NCBI GenBank assembly: GCA_963771655.1
Contig: CAVYUG010000009.1
Span: 124,001-188,000 of the forward strand
Source of the DNA: JAWVFM01 sp963771655
GTDB lineage: Bacteria > Actinomycetota > Thermoleophilia > Solirubrobacterales > 70-9
DNA length: 64,000 nt
Reading direction: 5' to 3'
The notes under the pieces are model-generated. The model ran no database searches and had not been told where the DNA came from. It was given only the letters and a program-made list of their open reading frames with translations. Numbering within the stretch: the stretch's first letter is position 1; each line of letters starts with the position of its first letter. Positions 44,506 through 54,918 of this stretch are shown here, piece by piece. The position numbers were made by a program, and so were the translations under genes.

Positions 44506-45561
44506 GCGGCGGTGGGCGCCTGCGGGTCGGCGTCGCGGCCGACCTGCTTGCTCAGCCCGCTCGGGGTGGTCACGGGAGGGTCTGGGCCGGGTCCTTGGCG
44601 GCTCGACCGGCTTGCGAAGCTCGTACCCCTCGACCCGGCGACGGGCAAGCCTCAGGGCCGTTTGGCGCTCCGCCCTCAGGTGCTCTTGGCCGACGGCCAC
44701 GCACCGGTGCCGCCGACCGAGGTCCCGATCGTCGTTCAGGTACACGAGGCCGGCTGGTTCGACCCCGAGCTGCGGGAGCTGCTCGACCCGGAGTTCTATG
44801 CCGCGATCGCGACGGAGACGAAGAAGGCGATCGGCAGGGCGGACCACGTGATCACGCCCTCGGAGTCGGCGCGTCGTGACGTCATCAACGGCTACGGCAC
44901 CGACCCCGCCCGGGTCCACAGTGTCGCGCACGGCGTCGACCCCACCTTCAACCCGCATGCGCGCGGGGGGCGGGCGCTAGTTACGGAGGCGCGCGGCGGG
45001 CAAGCCGGCCCGTATGTCCTCTACGCGGCCATGCTCCACCCGCGCAAGAACCTCACGGCCGTCCGCGAGGCGGTGACCGCACTCGCCGCCAAGGGCCTCC
45101 CCCACGCCCTGGCGATCGCGGGAGGACCTGCGACCGACCGCCCCGACTCCTCCGACCTCGAGCTGGCCGCGGCCGCCGACCTTCCCGGAGCTCCGGGAAG
45201 GGTCGTTCGCTTCGATCGCCCGACCGACGCCGACCTCGCCGCGTTGATGGCCGACGCTGCCGCCTTCTGCCTACCGAGCCTGTACGAGGGCTTCGGGCTG
45301 ACCGCGCTGGAGGCGATGGCCTGCGGGGCACCGGTTGTGGTCTCCGATCGCGGCGCCCTGCCTGAAGTGGTCGGCGAAGCGGGCGTCGTCGTTCCCCCCA
45401 CGGCGCAAGCGGTCGCCGCGGCGCTCGAGGGAGTCTTGACCGACGAGGAGGTGGCGCACGCGATCAGCGTCAAGGGCGTCGAGCGCGCTCGGGGGTTCAC
45501 CTGGGACCGGACGGCAGCCGGGTGGCTCGGCGTGCTGCAACGGGCGGCCGGGGCGACGTGA
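44502..45561 (+). CDS. GT4-family glycosyltransferase (frameshift near the start)
   Basis: About 350 residues. GTG start VSGGGRLRVGVAADLLAQPARGGHGRVW, frame change near 44600, then VQVHEAGWFDPELR, VHSVAHGVDPTFNPH, YVLYAAMLHPRKNLTAVREA, and the donor-site FCLPSLYEGFGLTALEAMACGAPVVVSDRGALPEVVG with the EGFG...E motif of GT4. Transfers a sugar from a nucleotide sugar in the cytoplasm. Second of three coupled genes. Confidence 0.87.
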
Positions 45562-46528
45562 CGGCGCGCGAAGAGGCGCCGATCGTGACCGTCGCGGTCG
45601 TCTCCTGGAACACCCGCGACCTTCTCGTGCGTTGCCTCGCCTCGCTCGAGACCGACGTGGAGTCGAGCCTGGCGAGCGTTTGGGTCGTCGACAACGGCTC
45701 GGACTATGCCCCGGCCGAAGCGGCGCGACAGGCAGCGCCTTGGGGCGGGGGTCGTGGAGCCCGGCCGCAACCTCGGTTTCGGCGGCGCGATCAACCTCGT
45801 CGCAGCCCGCACGCGAAGCCCATGGATCGCCGCTGCGAACGCCGACGTCGCGCTCGAGCCGGGTGCGCTCGACGCCCTTCTCGCGGCCGGCGGCGACAAG
45901 CGCGTGGCGTGCGTTGCTCCGCGCTTGCTGCTGCCCGACGGTGAAACGCAGCACTCGGTCTACCCCTTCCCGACCCTGGCGTTCACCGCGTACCTCAACC
46001 TCGGTCTGCCGGTGCTGACCCCCGGTCTCGCCAGGTGGCTTTGCCTCGAGGGCTTCTGGGATCCGGAGCAGCCCCGCGAGGTGCCGTGGGCCATCGGGGC
46101 GTGCCTCCTGTTGCGCAGGGCAGCGTTCGAGGAGGCCGGAGCGTTCGACGAGGCGTCGTGGATGTACGCCGAGGACCTCGACCTGGGTTGGCGCCTGCGC
46201 GACCGCGGCTGGGTGACGCGGTATGAGCCGGCCGCCCGCGTCCGCCACCACGCCGCCGCGGCCACGGCCCCGGCCTTCGGCGAGGAGAGGACCGCTCGCT
46301 TCATGGCGGCGACCTACGCGACCATCCGGCGACGCCGAGGCGGCCTCGCCGCGTGGGCCGTGGGCGTCGCGAACGTCTGCGGAGCCTGGGTCCGGGTCGC
46401 GTGGATGGCCCCGCTCTCTCGGCTAAGGCCCGTCCCATGGCAGCACCGCCGCAATGAGAACCGCCGGTGGCTGCGCGCGCACCGTATGGCCGTGCACACC
46501 CCGGGCGAGGTTGCTCCGGGCACCCTGA
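45558..46528 (+). CDS. GT2-family glycosyltransferase (frameshifts)
   Basis: About 320 residues. GTG overlaps the GT4 stop. TVAVVSWNTRDLLVRCLASLE, WVVDNGS, frame change near 45740, GRNLGFGGAINLVAARTRSPWIAAANADVALEPG (DXD-like NAD), AIGACLLLRRAAFEEAGAFDE and MYAEDLDLGWRLRDRGW: a rhamnosyltransferase-like GT2 with the ED catalytic pair. The open frame runs on past 46528 into the convergent gene; I end it at the TGA at 46526-46528, which needs one more indel, so the end is uncertain. Confidence 0.8.
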
Positions 46529-47078
46529 TCAGTCGGCGAGACAGGCTGTGTAGATCGCCTCGTAGCGATCCGCGGATGCATCGTGCGGGAGGGTCTTCGG
46601 CTCGCGGAGGAGGTACCGGCGGAAAGCGGCTGCGGCTGTTGCGTCGTCGACCAGACACACGGCCGCTGCGGCCGCCATCGCGCCCATCATCTCGAGGCGG
46701 TAATGCCGATCGACGAGCCAATGCCTCGTCAAGGTGCCCGGCACAGAGAGCGCGAACTGAGGCCCACCGATTCGCCTCGCCTGCGCCGCGCCCCAGCCAA
46801 ACGCTGGGGCTGAGGGCATGGGCGATGTCGTAGGGCCCGCGCCGCAGTTTCCAGACAAGACTTGGCACCAGCGCAAGGTCGTCCTCGTAAGAGCGTTCGG
46901 CCGTCACCCGCGGTGGACGCCTAAGTAGCCTGACCCGACCCCCCTGTTCCGGCACGGCCCCCGGGACCCCTCGCGGGCGAATGACGGTCACCTCGTGACC
47001 GCGATCGACAAGGCCCCGGGCGAGGCCGAGCGCCTCGACGGGCCCCTCACGTGCGGGATCGAGCAGCGCGATCCGCAT
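46529..47078 (-). CDS. Short glycosyltransferase-like protein, N-terminal GT-B half only (one frameshift)
   Basis: About 183 residues, half of a GT4. MRIALLDPAREGPVEALGLARGLVDRGHEVTVIRPRGVPG is the usual start, then PYDIAHALSPSVWLG, and after a frame change near 46800 a segment ending RYEAIYTACLAD. The donor-binding half is absent. Either a truncated partner protein, as in two-part glycosyltransferases, or damaged. It follows the GT2 gene by 2 nt. Confidence 0.65.
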
Positions 47079-47080
47079 CG

Positions 47081-48045
47081 CTAGAGCATCGCCACGCGAT
47101 GTGAGGCGGCGGCGCGGGCGGTCCCGACGATCTCGAGAAGGTCGATCAGGAAGCGTGCGGGCAGATGCGCGGCCAGTCGCGCGACCGCGCGCGGCGAGCG
47201 ACGGCCAGGAACGAGGTTGCCGCGGACCATGTCGGCGAGGTAGGGCATCAGAGCCGCGGTGGCGAGCGCGCGGTGATGGCGAAGCAGAGCCCCGGCGGCG
47301 AGACCGAGCGACAGCGTCGCGTGCGTGCGATTCCGGAATGCAGCCAGGTAGAGATGGCGACGGTAGTAGGGGTGCTTCGCAAGAAGGAGCGGAAATGTTG
47401 GCGCGGCGAAAGCATCCCTCGCCGCCGAGAGAGCGTTCCGGGAGAGAACGGCGTGCCAAATAACGGCGTCATCAACGTAGCGGCACCGGGAGCCAGCCGC
47501 CGGGGCTGGCAGCGCCAGATCCGTGTCCTCAGCGCCGAAGACGAACGATTCGTCGAAGCCTCCAAGCTCCTGGAGGACCAGCCGCGGATAGGCCATGTTG
47601 CAGCAGGGAAACCACGGGCTCGGCCCGATCACCGAGCGCGTCCGCGCCAGCCCGCGGAGGAGGTGTCGCTCGTCCGGGTCGGGCTCCGTGCGTCCTTGGA
47701 GAAAGCTCTGGCCCTCGGCGGCAGCGAGCAGTCGCTCGAGCCACCGCGGGCTCGGCCGGCAGTCATCGTCCGTGAACGCAACGAGGGGTGCGCTCGTCGC
47801 CCGCCAGCCGACGTTGCGCTGGTCGGTCGGCCCGCCCGATCCACCGCCGGCCAGGAAGCGGACGTCCAACCCGTCCGCTCCCGTTGTGAATGGCGGAGCC
47901 TGAGCCGGGTGGCGGACGACTACCACCTCGAAGCGCTCGGGCGGAAGGGTTTGATGGCGGAGCGCTCGAGGCAAAACGCGAGCCGCGCCTCGCGGTCGCG
48001 GGTGGCGATGACGACGGCGATCTCAGCGGCCACGGCGCCGGCCAT
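47081..48045 (-). CDS. GT2-family glycosyltransferase (one frameshift)
   Basis: About 320 residues. MAGAVAAEIAVVIATRDREARLAFCLE, frame change near 47970, then LPPERFEVVVVRHP, APLVAFTDDDCRPSPRWLERLL (DDD metal site), CCNMAYPRLVLQELGGFDESFVFGAEDTDLAL (ED pair). C-terminus has weak hydrophobic segments. The ATG overlaps the acyltransferase stop. Confidence 0.82.
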
Positions 48046-49257
48046 CAAAGCAGGACGGACGCGTGGGCCTGGCGCCAACGCTCGCTGAGCCGCGCGGCGA
48101 GGTCGAGCATCGGGCGCTCGAGCCACATCCAGCTCGCCAGGGCGACGGGAATCGTGAACGCCGACAGAAAGACGGCGTGGACGATGAACGGGATGAAGCC
48201 GCCGTACGGCAGGGGGACCATGACGCGGACGTCGCGTCGAGGGACGTCCCGATCACCGCGTGGAAGAGATAGATCCCGTATGAGACGAGCCCGAGGCGGA
48301 AGACCCAGCCGCCGACGACCTCGCTCCATGGCCGAGTGCGCATCGCCGCGACGAGGATCAATCCGAAGCCAGGGCGAAGAGGGGCCGCGTGAGACTCACG
48401 ATGGTGACGTAGACCATCACCCCGTAGCCGAGCGTGGCGGTGCGGCTCACGATCGCGGCGACCGCGAAGAGTGCGAAGCGAGGGGCAAGAGCACCCCTTC
48501 GCGCCGGCAGCTCGACGAGCCAGCGCCACCGGCGTGGCTCCCGCAGGTGCGGCGCGATTGCGACGAGGATGCCCGGGCAGAACATCTGCCAGAACATCGG
48601 GAAGGAGGCCGCGTAGCCAGGCCCGGGTGAAAGAGCTCGCCGTGATACCCGCGAACAGGGTGAGAGCGATGCTGATTCCCCACGAGACGAGGACCATCGC
48701 GGCGAGCCGCCCGGCGGTGACCTCCCGGGCCCACCCTCGGACGCCGAGCGCCAGCAACGGGACGGCGATGTAGAAGAGCACCTCGATCGTGAGCGTCCAG
48801 GCGACGGTCAAAAGGGCCTCCTGCTGCCCGGGACCAGGTTCTGAAGCAATGCGTAATGAAACGGGACCTGCCATAGGTGGGTCCCGCCCAGCCCGTTGAT
48901 CACGATCATGGCCGTGACGGCGACCCAGTAGAGCGGGAAGATGCGAAAGCCGCGCCGAAGCGCGTAGGGGACGAGCTCGGGCAGCGGCCGCCCGGCGACG
49001 AGACGGTCGACGAACGGGCGTCTGATCACGTAGCCGCTGATCGCGAAGAAGAGCCAGACGCCACTGGAGGCGGCGAATAGCGGGACGTCGTACCAGTACT
49101 CCGCCTTGATCGGCGCGGCGCGACCGCCCAGCGCGTAGGCATGAGCGACGAAGACCCCGAACGCGGCGACCGCCCGCAGGACGTCGACGTTGCCGACCCG
49201 GCCGGAACCGGTGGTCGCCGCACCGCCCGCGGGGTCGACCGATTGCGCTCGGGGCAC
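48045..49257 (-). CDS. Acyltransferase family 3 membrane protein (several frameshifts)
   Basis: About 400 residues, ten or so helices. VGNVDVLRAVAAFGVFVAHAYALGG has the N-terminal Arg/His motif of OafA-type O-acyltransferases; YWYDVPLFAASSGVWLFFAISGYVIRRPF, WTLTIEVLFYIAVPLLALG, RLGLVSYGIYLFHAVI and the end SWMWLERPMLDLAARLSERW follow. Frame changes near 48820, 48600, 48360 and 48235. Likely acylates surface glycan. Confidence 0.83.
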
Positions 49258-49269
49258 GGGCGCGGCTAC

Positions 49270-49726
49270 CTAGGCGTGCTTCAGGGCCCGAGTCGTAAGG
49301 GATGTCGTTCTCGATCGGATCCACCCGGTCGATCTCTTCGGGGTCATGCGGGATCGTCGAGCAGTTCGCGATCAGCGCGGGCTTGGTCCCCTCGCCCTTG
49401 AAGCCGTTCCAGACCCGCGGCGGGATCGTCACGAGGGCGTAGTTGAGCTCGCCGACGTGGAGCTCCTGAACCGCCCCCCGCGTGGGGGAGTCCTCGCGGT
49501 CGTCGTAGCAAACAAGCTTCACCATTCCCACCGGAACGGCGTAGTTCAGCCTCATCCGCTGGTGAATGTGCCAGCCTTTGACGACGCCCGGGTAGACCAT
49601 TGAGAAGTAGATCTCGCCGAAGCGATCGAAGGCGGGGCTGTCCTCGCGCAGCATGTGCAGAACGGCTCCCCGCTCGTCGGCGATCCGGCGCAGCGGCGTG
49701 ACCTCGACGCCCTCGATCTCACTCAC
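49270..49726 (-). CDS. RmlC-like sugar epimerase (cupin)
   Basis: About 150 residues. GTG overlaps the epimerase stop. VEVTPLRRIADERGAVLHMLREDS, then MVYPGVVKGWHIHQRMRLNYAVPVGMVKLVCYDDRE and VTIPPRVWNGFKGEGTKPALIANCSTIPHDPEEI, as in dTDP-4-dehydrorhamnose 3,5-epimerase relatives with the catalytic His pair in the cupin. The last few codons need one indel to reach the TAG at 49270, so the end is approximate. Confidence 0.8.
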
Positions 49727-50661
49727 AGAAGCTCCTCTCGATGCTCGAGGCAGAAGCCGACAGTCTCCTCGATCGCGTCCTCCGCCGGTGATTCGGCCCG
49801 CAGGTCGTGCGCCGCGAGCCCGGCGACCGAGACGGTGTACGGGGCGGGGCGGCGCCCTCCGGGCTCGGGAGCCCGGAGGGCGGGGCGCGACCCGGTGAGG
49901 CGCTCGAACACGTCCTGGATCATCTCGGCCAGGGCGCGAACTGTCATCGATCGCCCCGAGCCGAGGTTGTAGGTGCCGGCCGGCACTCCCCCTGAGCACG
50001 CCGCCGACACGATCGCGGAAACGTCCGTAAGGGCGATGAAGTCACGCCACTGGACGCCGCTCGTGCGCAGCTCCAGGCTTCCGGTCACCGCGCCCTGCCG
50101 GCAGAGGTCGTTGGCCACGAGCGTCCAGCGATTGATTCTCGGGTCCAGGGGCGCCCCGAGCGAGTTCGTCAGCCGGAACGTGACGAGCTCGAAGGAGTCG
50201 CGCGCGATCCCCGCCGCGAGGTGCTCCGAGGCGAGGCGGGCGATCGCGTAGCTCGCGCGCGGCTCCGGGCGCATGTCCTCGGTCAGCGTCGCCCCGTCCG
50301 CGATGCGCGCGCCGTACACGTGGACCGTCGACATGTAGACGAAGCGCCTGACGCCCGCCTCGGCGGCGGCCTCGGCGATCCGCTCGGTCGCAACGGCCGT
50401 GGCGGCCATCGTTGCCGCCGGCTTCTGCGCGGCCTCGACCTCGTTCTCGCCGGCGAGATGGACGACGGCGTCCGCGCCCTCGCAGGCGGTGACGAGATCG
50501 GGTTTCTCGGCGTCGGTGATATCAAGGATGGTGTTCTCGACCTCGAGCCACGGAACGGGATCGCGCGAGAGGCCGCGCACTTCCCACCCCGCCCCGAGCA
50601 TTGCCTCGACGAGGCTCCCGCCGACATAGCCGCCGACCCCGGTTACAAGCGCGCGCTTCAA
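49723..50661 (-). CDS. NAD-dependent epimerase/dehydratase (extended SDR)
   Basis: 312 residues, intact. TTG start overlaps the GT4 stop (TTGA). NAD loop LVTGVGGYVGGSLVEAML, VVHLAGENEVEA, MSTVHVYG and the active-site region ASYAIARLASEHLA, where the usual YxxxK reads YAIAR: the Lys is Arg. Probably interconverts or oxidises a nucleotide sugar; the substitution leaves activity open. Confidence 0.85.
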   Translation of the reverse strand: MKRALVTGVGGYVGGSLVEAMLGAGWEVRGLSRDPVPWLEVENTILDITDAEKPDLVTACEGADAVVHLAGENEVEAAQKPAATMAATAVATERIAEAAAEAGVRRFVYMSTVHVYGARIADGATLTEDMRPEPRASYAIARLASEHLAAGIARDSFELVTFRLTNSLGAPLDPRINRWTLVANDLCRQGAVTGSLELRTSGVQWRDFIALTDVSAIVSAACSGGVPAGTYNLGSGRSMTVRALAEMIQDVFERLTGSRPALRAPEPGGRRPAPYTVSVAGLAAHDLRAESPAEDAIEETVGFCLEHREELL

Positions 50662-51797
50662 CCGAGGCCGCCCTGGGTCAGGAAGGCGGGCGGCACGATC
50701 TCGGGTCGCTTGGACTCGCCGCGGTAGAGGCTCTCGCAGAGTGGGGCGAGCCCCTCGTCCCAGTCGTAAGCGCGCGCCGATGAGCGGCACGCCTCCACCG
50801 TGTGGGGCTCTCGCGTGAGACGAAAGGCGCGAACGCAGGCCTCCGCGAGGCTCTCCGGGTCTTCCGGCTCACAAAGCTCGCCCGTGACGCTCGGCCGGAC
50901 GAGCTCCTTCGGCGCCGAATCGGTTGTGGCGACGAGCGGCGTTCCGCACGCAAGGGACTCGAGCAGTGACATGCCGAACGAGTCCTTGACCGACGGCAGG
51001 GCCGTTACCCACGCCCTGCCGTATCGCTCGTGCTGGCTCGCCGCGTCCCCGAGGCCGAGAAGCTTCGTCCGTTCGACTGCGGCTGCGGGTGCCTCCGCCA
51101 GGAAAGGCTGCGCGTCGCCGGGGCCGCTGAGCCAGAGCTCGACCCCGGGTTCCGGCTCGGCGATCATCGGGAGCGCCTCCAGCAGGACCGGCACGCCTTT
51201 GCGGCGCTCCGCGATCGCCCCCGAGAAGAGGATCGTCGGCTCCGGAGTCCGGCTTGGCGCCGGTGCGAACGACTCGAGATCGACGCCGCCCGGAACCACG
51301 ACCCCATCCTCGCGTCCGTAATGCTTGGCGAGGTAGTCCACCGCGCACACGGACATCGCGCTGTAGACGTCGACCCCTGCCACGACCCTCGCCACCACGC
51401 GGACCTCGCGTCTGCCGACATACGACCACGAGGTCGGGTTCGGCAGGCCGAGGTCGGTGATCATCGTCCGCATCCCCGGCCGCACCTTCGCCGCCCGTAC
51501 CGCCGCGAGGGCGTCGTGGCGCCCGAGTGAGTGGACGGCGTCGAAGCCGCCGGCCGCGAGCCGCGGGGTCATGCGCAATCCGAAGTGGGTCTCATGGCGC
51601 ACCTGGTCGCGGAAGCGACGGCGGAGCTTGACGGTCGTGACCCCGTCGTCGGTCGACCGTCCGGGGCTCCACGCGCTCGAGTAGTGGACGACGTCGTGGC
51701 CGCGCCGGGCGAGAGCGGCCGCAAGCGAGGGAAGAAACCGTTCCGCGCCGCGCCGCACCTCCGGCCAACAGAAGGCGTGGGTCAGCGCGATCCGCAT
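50658..51797 (-). CDS. GT4-family glycosyltransferase
   Basis: 379 residues, intact. MRIALTHAFCWPEVRRGAERFLPSLAAALARRGHDV, VVVPGGVDLESFAPAPSRTPEPTILFSGAIAERRKGV and the donor motif LPSVKDSFGMSLLESLACGTPLVATTDSAPKELV. A typical retaining GT-B enzyme of polysaccharide assembly. Confidence 0.9.
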   Translation of the reverse strand: MRIALTHAFCWPEVRRGAERFLPSLAAALARRGHDVVHYSSAWSPGRSTDDGVTTVKLRRRFRDQVRHETHFGLRMTPRLAAGGFDAVHSLGRHDALAAVRAAKVRPGMRTMITDLGLPNPTSWSYVGRREVRVVARVVAGVDVYSAMSVCAVDYLAKHYGREDGVVVPGGVDLESFAPAPSRTPEPTILFSGAIAERRKGVPVLLEALPMIAEPEPGVELWLSGPGDAQPFLAEAPAAAVERTKLLGLGDAASQHERYGRAWVTALPSVKDSFGMSLLESLACGTPLVATTDSAPKELVRPSVTGELCEPEDPESLAEACVRAFRLTREPHTVEACRSSARAYDWDEGLAPLCESLYRGESKRPEIVPPAFLTQGGLG

Positions 51798-51813
51798 TCG
51801 CCACCCCGCGGGC

Positions 51814-52638
51814 TCACGCCGGCTTCGCCAGCAGGGCGTGGTGAGGCACCCCGTCTCCGCCGGCGACGAGACGTCGCGCGAGGCGTCGCAGGCCAGCCGT
51901 GGCATTGCGTGGACGGGGCGGATGGCTGGGTCCGAAGGGAACCGGATAGACGCCGGTGTCACGCAGAACCGAAAAGCCCGCGGACTCGACGAGCTGCCGG
52001 TTCGCAGCCGGGTTCGGGAGCCACCATTGGCCGTGGTCGGTCATGCCCTCGAAGGCGGCGAGTGGGCGGCGAACGAGGGCGAGGCTGGGTGCGACCTGGT
52101 TCGTGAGCATCAGGTGCCCGGTGCAGACGGAGCGCATCGCCTCCAGCGCGCCGACCGGGTCTCGCAAATGAAGGAGGAGGGCACCGCAGACGACGACGTC
52201 GAACTTCCCTACGGAGTCCGGGGTCAATTCGTACGCGCTCACTTCGATCAACTCGACGGTCGAGTCGAGCAGGTCCCGGGCGATCCTGAAGCCCTGCCCC
52301 TTCTTCTCGCCCGCGGTGGCCACCCAGAACTCGACGCCCCGCCTTCGCAGGTGCGCCGGGTGGTCCCACAGGGCGTGATCGGACACGTCGGTCGCCACGA
52401 CCTCCGCGGCTCCCCGCCGCTCGAGCTCAAAGGCCAGGAAGCCGTCGGCCGTGCCGACGTCGAGGCACCTCTTGCCGCGAACGTCGGGCCAGGGAAGGCG
52501 GTCCACGACCGGTCGCTGGTCGAACCAGCCCGGCGTCGTCACCCCGGGGGCGACCGTCATCGTGTGGTACCAGAACGGATTCGACGCCACGGCCTGGCGC
52601 GCAAGATCGGCTCGATCGCTCTCGCTCGACACAGCCAT
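51814..52638 (-). CDS. CmoB-like SAM-dependent methyltransferase
   Basis: 274 residues, intact. FWYHTMTVAPGVTTPGWFDQRP, SAM loop CLDVGTADGFLAFELERRG, DVVVCGALLLHLRDPVGALEAMRSVCTGHL. It is a clear paralogue of the gene at 21737-22549, with the same N-terminal motif and motif IV. Placement between two glycosyltransferase genes suggests a glycan or sugar substrate here. Confidence 0.85.
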   Translation of the reverse strand: MAVSSESDRADLARQAVASNPFWYHTMTVAPGVTTPGWFDQRPVVDRLPWPDVRGKRCLDVGTADGFLAFELERRGAAEVVATDVSDHALWDHPAHLRRRGVEFWVATAGEKKGQGFRIARDLLDSTVELIEVSAYELTPDSVGKFDVVVCGALLLHLRDPVGALEAMRSVCTGHLMLTNQVAPSLALVRRPLAAFEGMTDHGQWWLPNPAANRQLVESAGFSVLRDTGVYPVPFGPSHPPRPRNATAGLRRLARRLVAGGDGVPHHALLAKPA

Positions 52639-52688
52639 CCGCCCGCGAGCGACGTTAGCAAGGGCTCGGCGCTGTCGGCAACGCTCGT

Positions 52689-53657
52689 TCAGAGCACGAG
52701 CGTGCGCCACCGAACGCTGCCGAACCCGAGCGCCCCCAACCCCACCACGTCCGCGGCGAGGTCGGTCGCGAGCACGAATGGCGCCCATCCGCCCCGCCCG
52801 GCTTCGCGCACCGCCGCGCGCGCGTACGGCACGGAGGCGAGAAGCGCCAGGGCGGCCGCCCGCCGCGCCCCCGCCCGCCGGGCCACGAAGCCGCCCGCGA
52901 CCGCTGCCACAGCGATGTCGAAGCGCCCGGACCGGGGCGTGACGAACAGCCGCCGCCGAAGGAACACATCGCGAAGCTCGGGCATCCGCCGGACCATGGC
53001 CGGGAAGTAGACGAGCCGCAGGCGCTCCGCTATGAAGGCCGGCGCGTCACGCTCGAAGACGGCGTGGTGAACGGTCGCCTCGGCGGCGAAGGCGGTGCGC
53101 GCCCCGGCGCGCCGAGCCCGCCAGCCAAACCACACGTCCTCCGCCAGCGGCTTTCCGATCCTCGCCGGGAGCCAGTCCTCGAACCCGCCGAGACGCTCGA
53201 AGAGATCCTTCGTGACGAACAGGTTCGCGGCTTCGTAAAGGCCGTACTCGCGGCGAATGGTGATCGTGCGATCGAACGGGCCTCGCGGCGAGGCCGGATC
53301 AGGGAGGACCTGGCCCTGAACGAGATCGGCACCATCGAGCGCGGCGGTGCCGTTACGCAGCCACGCGGGTTGCGGCACGCAGTCGGCGTCGGTAAAGGCG
53401 AGCACGGGCGCCACGGCGAGCCGGGCACCGAGCGTCCGCGCCGCCGCGGGACCGGCGTTCCGCTGCCTCGTCACCCGCACCGGGGCTCCGAACGCCTCGG
53501 CGACGGTCCCGGTGCCGTCCTCGGACCCGTCGTCGACCACGATCACCTCGTAGGGTGCGCCGAGGTCCTGGGCCAGCAGCGCGTCGAGGGTCGGACCGAT
53601 CGTCCTGGCCGAGTTGAAGGCTGGCACGATGACGCTCACGCTCGGCGGGGCGACCAT
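52689..53657 (-). CDS. GT2-family glycosyltransferase
   Basis: 322 residues, intact. VSVIVPAFNSARTIGPTLDALLAQDLGAPYEVIVVDDGSEDGT, LAFTDADCVPQPAWLRNG (DAD metal site), PLAEDVWFGWRARRAGAR (ED catalytic region). The C-terminal 100 residues are Ala/Arg-rich with hydrophobic patches and may be membrane-associated. Confidence 0.9.
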   Translation of the reverse strand: MVAPPSVSVIVPAFNSARTIGPTLDALLAQDLGAPYEVIVVDDGSEDGTGTVAEAFGAPVRVTRQRNAGPAAARTLGARLAVAPVLAFTDADCVPQPAWLRNGTAALDGADLVQGQVLPDPASPRGPFDRTITIRREYGLYEAANLFVTKDLFERLGGFEDWLPARIGKPLAEDVWFGWRARRAGARTAFAAEATVHHAVFERDAPAFIAERLRLVYFPAMVRRMPELRDVFLRRRLFVTPRSGRFDIAVAAVAGGFVARRAGARRAAALALLASVPYARAAVREAGRGGWAPFVLATDLAADVVGLGALGFGSVRWRTLVL

Positions 53658-53666
53658 CGACGCAGC

Positions 53667-54851
53667 CTAGACTCGGGTGGCGCCCGCGCGCTCGACCATC
53701 TCGGCGAAAGCGCGGCTGAAGTCGTCGGCTCCGAACCGGGCGGCCGTTGCCGCTCCGGCCTCTCGGAGGCGTGAGCGGAGCGCCTCGTCTCCGGCCAGCT
53801 CGCGAATCCGTCCAGCGAGCGCCTCGGCCCCGTCTTCGGGGTCGAAGATCAGGCAGTTCTCGCCGTCGCGCATGTACTCGCCCGATCCGCCGAGACCGGT
53901 GGCGACGACTGGCCGGCCGACCGTCATCGCCTCGAGGGGCACGAGCCCCCACGGCTCCTGCCAGCGAACCGGGAAGACGACGGCGTCCGCCTCCGCATAG
54001 AGCTCGCGCAACTCGTCACGTGGCCGCAACGTGAATCGCACGCGATCCGACGCGTCGAGCCCCTCGGCGAGCGCCGCGAGCTCGCCGCGATGTGCATCGT
54101 CCCCGGTACCGGCGATCGTGAGCGTCGCCTCGGCCGGGAGCTTCGCCAGGGCGCGAATCGCAAGGTCGATGCCCTTCCGGGGGTCGATCCTGCCGACGTA
54201 TAGGAGGCGCCAGCGCCACGGCTGCGGAGGCGCCGGCGCGAACAGCCGCCCGCTCACGCCCTGGTGGCAAACCGTCGTCTCGCTGAGGCCCCATCGCGTG
54301 CGCGCCCGCTCGCGCGTCGTCTCGCTCGGAAAAAGACAAGGCCCCAGGCGGCCGAGATCGATGGCGGTCGGTACCCCGGTCAGCCGTTCGGCGACGGCGC
54401 CCACGCGCATGCGGTCGCCGAACATCCGGATCCAGCCATCGACCTTCGGCCCGTAGAGCATCCAGTCCTCGCAGATGGCTCCGACGGCCGGGAGACCGAC
54501 GCGCCTGGCGCGCTCGATCAGGCTCAAGGACATCCCGCCCATTGACCACCAGGCGACGACGTCGGGTCCAAACTCGTCGACCCGCCGATCGAACGCGTCG
54601 GCGTTGTGGCGCTCGATCCGCAGGCGCTCGAGCGGGCTCAGCCGGGGAAAGGCGTGGTCGCGCCAGTACCAGCGAAGCTCGCGGAAGACCCCCGGCTCGG
54701 GCGGGCGGGATTCGCCGCCGCGGTAGTCGGTGGTGAGGGCCTCGACCTCGTGTCCGCGGTCGCGCAGGTATTCCACGGCATCGCGCCAGACGCCCTCGTA
54801 GCCGCCCTCGTGGAGCGGCGGGTACATGTTGCCGACCGTCAGTACACGCAC
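53667..54851 (-). CDS. GT4-family glycosyltransferase
   Basis: 394 residues, intact. MRVLTVGNMYPPLHEGGYEGVWRDAVEYLRDRGHEVEAL, VCHQGVSGRLFAPAPP, LLYVGRIDPRKGIDLAIRAL and VVFPVRWQEPWGLVPLEAMTVGRPVVATGLGGSGEYM. GTG start. It is the first gene of the long minus-strand glycan operon (54851 to 46529). Confidence 0.92.
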   Translation of the reverse strand: MRVLTVGNMYPPLHEGGYEGVWRDAVEYLRDRGHEVEALTTDYRGGESRPPEPGVFRELRWYWRDHAFPRLSPLERLRIERHNADAFDRRVDEFGPDVVAWWSMGGMSLSLIERARRVGLPAVGAICEDWMLYGPKVDGWIRMFGDRMRVGAVAERLTGVPTAIDLGRLGPCLFPSETTRERARTRWGLSETTVCHQGVSGRLFAPAPPQPWRWRLLYVGRIDPRKGIDLAIRALAKLPAEATLTIAGTGDDAHRGELAALAEGLDASDRVRFTLRPRDELRELYAEADAVVFPVRWQEPWGLVPLEAMTVGRPVVATGLGGSGEYMRDGENCLIFDPEDGAEALAGRIRELAGDEALRSRLREAGAATAARFGADDFSRAFAEMVERAGATRV

Positions 54852-54918
54852 GGGTGAGATTCAAGCGGAGAAGTCACGCCGGGCCGATGCCCCGATGGAA
54901 CGGCTACCTTGCAAGCCC

